Below, one piece after another: positions 63,979 to 64,000 of a DNA stretch of 64,000 nt; within the stretch, counting starts at the first letter, position 1, and every line of letters starts with the position of its first letter. The stretch lies in contig CM059189.1 in the NCBI GenBank assembly GCA_030323885.1, forward strand, positions 51,185,661 to 51,249,660. Reading direction: 5' to 3'. This stretch comes from Branchipolynoe longqiensis (lineage: Eukaryota; Annelida; Polychaeta; Phyllodocida; Polynoidae). The notes beneath the pieces were generated by a model. The model was not told the origin of the DNA. It was given only the letters and a program-made list of their open reading frames with translations, and searched no databases. Both the position numbers and the translations under genes were made by a program.

Positions 63979-64000
63979 TGGTTGTATTACATCCTAGCAA
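63979..64000 (-). mobile_element. SINE A/B tail, cut by the window edge
   Basis: TTGGTTGTATTACATCCTAG then CAA is the start of a minus-strand tail. The rest is outside the window. Confidence 0.6.

Overview
This window is eukaryotic nuclear DNA, probably from a mollusc and most likely a gastropod. That placement is an inference. It rests on intron-rich coding DNA, several tRNA-derived SINE families including one (heads at 18,936 and 42,818) that looks like SINEs common in molluscs, many short inverted-repeat DNA elements (MITEs), and long minisatellites. There is no bacterial or organellar gene content. Almost all long open reading frames are products of simple repeats and were not called as genes.

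Two genes are supported, both partial. (1) Plus strand, 13,541-31,711: the last three coding exons of a MAP-kinase phosphatase of the DUSP8/DUSP16 class. Exon 13,541-13,688 carries the general-acid loop, exon 29,174-29,297 carries the HC-x5-R catalytic signature, and the large terminal exon 30,460-31,711 carries the end of the catalytic domain plus a disordered tail of roughly 380 residues. The 5' exons (rhodanese/kinase-docking part) were not found and are presumably upstream of the window. (2) Minus strand, 63,273-61,631: the last two coding exons of an unidentified coiled-coil protein, with the 5' part beyond the right edge. The two genes converge on about 30 kb of repeat-rich DNA without recognisable genes.

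Layout: 1-1,720 minisatellites; 1,721-13,540 SINE-rich upstream intron or flank; 13,541-31,711 phosphatase exons with a 15.5 kb repeat-filled intron (CT-rich tract, 1.1 kb TG-rich array, 43-bp minisatellite, SINEs, MITEs); 31,680-32,800 a 120-bp minisatellite starting in the final codons of the phosphatase; 32,800-61,490 intergenic, with many MITE families, AT microsatellites, a ~780-bp direct duplication and other tandem arrays; 61,491-63,273 the coiled-coil gene, whose single visible intron is about 92% mobile-element sequence.

The most unusual observations are: an 87-bp tandem array that repeats the exon end and 5' splice site of the catalytic phosphatase exon five times; the 120-bp array that includes the stop codon of the same gene; two SINE types with different tRNA-like heads on the same body and tail; and nested MITEs whose junctions show their target duplications (TTAA, TAA, TAT, and an 8-bp hAT-type duplication). 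Family names given here are descriptive labels, not database names, and identities and copy counts are by eye.
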